Of a stretch of DNA of 6,911 bases, positions 4,414 to 6,911 are shown piece after piece. The first letter of the stretch is position 1. Every line of letters begins with the position of its first letter. The notes below the pieces were generated by a model that saw nothing but the letters and a program-made list of their open reading frames with translations, made no database searches and was not told the origin of the DNA. The DNA lies in the NCBI GenBank assembly GCA_964635875.1, contig CAZWRK010000176.1, positions 1-6,911 on the forward strand. The letters are read 5' to 3'. A program made the translations under genes and the position numbers. The stretch is from CAZWRK01 sp964635875. Its GTDB lineage: Bacteria > Pseudomonadota > Gammaproteobacteria > Burkholderiales > Aquaspirillaceae.

Positions 4414-6537
4414 TCAAATATCGAGTCGCTTGAATGGCGGAAGTGCCGCAAGTAGCTTGCGACCATAAGGTTGTTTAAGTAATCGGTTATCCAGAATGGT
4501 CACTCTGCCATAATCATTTTCTGTTCGGATAAGTCGACCGGTTGCTTGGATCAATTTGATAGACGCTTCTGGAACGGTTATTTCTAAAAATGGATTTCCT
4601 CCCTTGCTCTCAATCCATGCGGCAAGGGTCTTGTCGACAGGATCGTCTGGCATTGAAAACGGAAGCTTGGCAATGATGACATGAACACATGCTTCTCCTG
4701 GTAGGTCTAGGCCTTCGGCAAAGGAATCTAAACCAAAAATAATACTGGCTTTTCCGTGATTGATATTTGCAAAATGCTGAGACAAAATTTTGCTTTTAGA
4801 TTGCTCTCCTTGCATCAGAACCTGTGTCGATAGATCGGTCGGCAGCCCTGCCAACACTGCTTGCATTTGTTTTCGAGATGAAAACAAGACAAGCGATCCG
4901 ACAGCGTGCTGGATATCTATGAGTTTAGGGAGCCATTCAATAATTTCTGCCGTGTGACTTTCGCTGTCTCTGGGCGAGCTTTGTAGTGGCGGAAGATATA
5001 ATTCCCCTTGTTCTTCAAAGCAAAATGGGGATTCTAGCGCTAAACATTGTGTGCCCTTCATCCAGTGAAGACCCGTTCGGTCAAGTACCAAATCAAAACG
5101 ACCCAACGAACGTAAAGTTGCCGATGTGATAACCGCTCCTGCAACCTTTTTCCAAAGACTATTCACCAAATCACTAGCTGCAGAAACAGGTGATGCTGAG
5201 ATGACGTAATCCAACCGAGGTGTTATTTGTTTGGTTATCCACCGAGCAATAGGCGGTGCCTGATCTGCAGTTTTGCGCAGCATTAAAGCCCATACTGCGG
5301 CCAGTCCTTCCGCTCTGCCAAGAATCATGCCTAGTGCACTGCTTGTTTGGTCGATTAAGGGGATTTCGTCTGGGTGTACTTTTCTTGCTTCGGAAAGGAG
5401 CGTGACTAGTGCATCTAAGCGATTCAGTAAGGTGCTGGTGCTGAGGGCAATATTTTCTGCGATAACCTGAATTTCTTCTGGTACCTCTTTTGATTCAAAC
5501 AGCCATGTGTGATTTTCACTGATTTTCTCTGGGAAGCTTAGGCTTTGATCTAATTGGATTTTGAGTGTCGATAAGCTTTCCAAGCAGCTCTGACTTGCTT
5601 CAATGGCCAGTTCTGCGGGCTGGCTATAGGTGCTACTCAAGCTTTTGATCTGTTTGATCAGCGCTGGCACGCGCTCTAGCCAGTACAGAGATAAGCCAAG
5701 GCTGTGCTCTGCCGAAAATTGGTTAATTGCTTTTTTTGCGAGGTGATGTCCTTCATCAATACAAAAAAAGCTTTGTGCTGGTGGTGGCAGAATGACTCCT
5801 CCGCCCATTGCCGCATCTGCAAGTAGCAAGTCATGGTTTGTAACAACAATGTCAACATTTTGGATGGCCTCCCGCGCAATAAAAAAGGGGCATTCTTGGC
5901 GATTGGGGCAAGTTGCTTTTAGACAGCCATGTCGATCATTGGTGACTCGAGACCATAGTTTATCTTCAATATTGTCTGCATACTCATCGCGGTCCCCATT
6001 CCAGCGCCTTGCATGAAAAAGATCTGCCATTCGCTTGAGTTGGCTGATCTCTTTTGCTTGGGGTTGTTTGTCCCATAAGACTGTTGCATCAAATTCAAAA
6101 AATTCTGTTTGCTGAAAATCGGATGTAAATTGATAAAGACGATAAGGGCATAAATAGCGGCCGCGTCCTTTTGCTAAAGCGTAGGTAGCAGCAAGTCCGC
6201 TATGTTTGAGTAGGAATGGAATATCTCGATGAACAAGCTGTTCTTGAAGGGCAATCGTTGCTGAACTGACAATAAGCTTTTTGTTTCGAGCACGGGCCAT
6301 GAGTGCTCCGGATAGCAAATACGCAAGGCTTTTGCCTACACCGGTCGGTCCTTCTATAACCACAATGCTCTCGCCTTGTCGGTCTGTCGTATCGCTTTCA
6401 TCAAGAGATTGACTAAAAGCTACGGCAATTGCTGCCAGCATTTCTCTTTGTGCCGCGCGTGGGCGAAACCCTGGAAGGGATTCAGAAAGGGTTCGGTAGT
6501 GGACGCGAATGGCGTCCTTTTCGGCATTTGTCAGCAT
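4414..6537 (-). CDS. dinG: ATP-dependent 5'-3' DNA helicase DinG (iron-sulfur, XPD-like)
   Basis: A superfamily 2 helicase of the XPD/DinG group that unwinds DNA forks, D-loops and R-loops; in E. coli it is damage-induced and helps replication pass transcription. From the ATG at 6537 it is 707 aa (E. coli 716). Motifs in order: FRPRAAQREM (24-33), Walker A EGPTGVGKS (62-70), SSATIALQEQ (91-100), GRGRYLC (124-130), the 4Fe-4S cysteines Cys130, Cys205, Cys210 and Cys216 with the same C-x4-C-x5-C spacing as E. coli, VVTNHDLLLADA (231-242), the DEGHH box (261-265), TSATLRSL (471-478), GLDSFAEGLDLPG (602-614) and motif VI QATGRLIR (664-671). Every key element is present. The frame is open for 42 more codons to a TTG at 6663, but MLTNAEKDAIR matches the usual DinG N-terminus. 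No LexA-like CTGT-N8-ACAG box was seen. Confidence 0.96.
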   Translation of the reverse strand: MLTNAEKDAIRVHYRTLSESLPGFRPRAAQREMLAAIAVAFSQSLDESDTTDRQGESIVVIEGPTGVGKSLAYLLSGALMARARNKKLIVSSATIALQEQLVHRDIPFLLKHSGLAATYALAKGRGRYLCPYRLYQFTSDFQQTEFFEFDATVLWDKQPQAKEISQLKRMADLFHARRWNGDRDEYADNIEDKLWSRVTNDRHGCLKATCPNRQECPFFIAREAIQNVDIVVTNHDLLLADAAMGGGVILPPPAQSFFCIDEGHHLAKKAINQFSAEHSLGLSLYWLERVPALIKQIKSLSSTYSQPAELAIEASQSCLESLSTLKIQLDQSLSFPEKISENHTWLFESKEVPEEIQVIAENIALSTSTLLNRLDALVTLLSEARKVHPDEIPLIDQTSSALGMILGRAEGLAAVWALMLRKTADQAPPIARWITKQITPRLDYVISASPVSAASDLVNSLWKKVAGAVITSATLRSLGRFDLVLDRTGLHWMKGTQCLALESPFCFEEQGELYLPPLQSSPRDSESHTAEIIEWLPKLIDIQHAVGSLVLFSSRKQMQAVLAGLPTDLSTQVLMQGEQSKSKILSQHFANINHGKASIIFGLDSFAEGLDLPGEACVHVIIAKLPFSMPDDPVDKTLAAWIESKGGNPFLEITVPEASIKLIQATGRLIRTENDYGRVTILDNRLLKQPYGRKLLAALPPFKRLDI

Positions 6538-6544
6538 GGAGGAT

Positions 6545-6550
6545 ATTGTA
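6545..6550 (-). promoter_or_regulatory. Candidate -10 element of dinG, implying a leaderless mRNA
   Basis: TACAAT on the minus strand matches TATAAT at five of six positions. Only seven bases (ATCCTCC) separate it from the ATG at 6537, so transcription would start within a base or so of the start codon. The -35 region 17 bases upstream (TGCGCA) is poor, which keeps confidence low. There is no Shine-Dalgarno before this ATG. Confidence 0.3.
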
Positions 6551-6788
6551 GCTGAGGGCCGTTGGCTTGCGCATATCTCGCTTCTAAATTTTGCGGATTC
6601 AATAGAGCGTTGGTAAAAACGAGAACTTAAATAAGCCCCTGACGCAAAGAGCAAACACTTCAAAAAGTCTTGTTTTTTCTCGCGAGCAAGGTGTTTAAGG
6701 CCTTGCCAGACTTAGTTGATTTGGTTAAAGATAGGCCGCCTGAGCCTAGCGTCAGTAGCTAATCCTACGTTTTGGCGACTGGCAAACC

Positions 6789-6828
6789 GCATATTCCGTT
6801 AACCTTTTTGTTGTTAACAAACATATGC
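6789..6828. promoter_or_regulatory. Quasi-palindrome upstream of argF, possible operator
   Basis: The left arm GCATATTCCGTTAAC (6789-6803) mirrors the right arm GTTAACAAACATATGC (6813-6828): both outer hexamers (GCATAT/ATATGC) and both inner hexamers (GTTAAC) match, with arms differing by one base in length and a 9-base spacer. It ends 23 bases before the argF ATG, where an operator would be expected. It does not fit the E. coli ArgR box well, so the regulator is open. Confidence 0.4.
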
Positions 6829-6851
6829 TTTTCCGTAATGGATATTTTTGT

Positions 6852-6911
6852 ATGAAACCCGTCAAACACTACCTTCAGTTCAGCGATTTTACTCTTGATG
6901 AATATTTGCAT
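6852..6911 (+). CDS. argF: Probable ornithine carbamoyltransferase, first 20 residues (partial)
   Basis: The ATG at 6852 opens a frame that runs off the right edge: MKPVKHYLQFSDFTLDEYLH. This closely resembles the N-terminus of betaproteobacterial ArgF (a RHYLQFKDFSLEDYEY-type start), the enzyme that makes citrulline from ornithine and carbamoyl phosphate in arginine synthesis. The catalytic carbamoyl-phosphate loop (STRT) lies beyond the window, so this rests on 20 residues. The only ribosome-site candidate is a weak GGA about 10 bases upstream. The gene is divergent from dinG and preceded by a quasi-palindrome that could control it. Confidence 0.78.
   Translation, partial: MKPVKHYLQFSDFTLDEYLH

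Larger units (their letters stand above)
6538..6851. other. 314-base divergent intergenic region between dinG and argF
   Basis: It should carry both promoters. Seen here: a TACAAT facing dinG (6545-6550); a stem GCAAGG (6686-6691) with CCTTGC (6701-6706) nested inside AAGTCT (6665-6670) with AGACTT (6708-6713); a quasi-palindrome before argF (6789-6828); and a plus-strand open frame without ATG ending at 6762, described among the findings. No tRNA, riboswitch or long repeat is recognised. Confidence 0.5.

Noticed and set aside
6538..6663. 42-residue N-terminal extension of dinG from a TTG
   Set aside because: No ribosome site, not similar to DinG N-termini, while MLTNAEKDAIR aligns with the normal start.
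1..6911. Mobile element, CRISPR array, defence or other novel system
   Set aside because: No transposase, integrase, regular repeat array or unfamiliar multi-gene cluster is present; nearly all coding sequence belongs to recognised families.

Overview
The window looks like an ordinary chromosomal housekeeping segment of a Gram-negative betaproteobacterium. A Neisseriales-type organism (Chromobacteriaceae/Chitinibacteraceae-like) is my best guess. The reasons are a classic betaproteobacterial trimeric porin with a signal peptide and terminal Phe, a DUF3579 protein (a family I know mainly from Betaproteobacteria), an E. coli-like DinG with an iron-sulfur cluster, and moderate GC by eye. The genus is inference; no rRNA or other marker is present.

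Layout, left to right. (1) 1-348, minus: the N-terminal half of aat (leucyl/phenylalanyl-tRNA-protein transferase), cut by the window edge. (2) 435-1391, minus: trxB (thioredoxin reductase), ended by a hairpin terminator at about 394-417 that separates it from aat. (3) 1558-1749, plus: a 63-aa YjfB-type putative motility protein with a strong Shine-Dalgarno, a perfect TATAAT and a hairpin terminator. It is divergent from trxB and convergent with map, and is the only complete plus-strand gene. (4) 1816-2613, minus: map (type I methionine aminopeptidase). (5) 2735-3775, minus: an outer-membrane porin with a strong terminator at 2672-2700 just upstream of map. (6) 3907-4224, minus: a DUF3579 protein. 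(7) 4414-6537, minus: dinG (XPD-like 5'-3' DNA helicase). (8) 6852-6911, plus: the first 20 codons of what is probably argF, divergent from dinG across a 314-bp intergenic region.

Most genes look like single transcription units with their own terminators or promoters rather than one operon. Several concern protein maturation and turnover (map removes initiator Met; aat marks proteins for the N-degron pathway), redox homeostasis (trxB), outer-membrane uptake (porin), DNA repair (dinG) and arginine synthesis (argF), but no joint pathway is implied.

I found no mobile element, CRISPR array, tRNA or rRNA, and no convincing new system. What remains of interest is modest: several inverted repeats in intergenic regions (before aat, between trxB and the motility gene, before the DUF3579 gene, before argF), a possible leaderless start for dinG, and a protein-like 30-codon reading frame in the dinG-argF gap.
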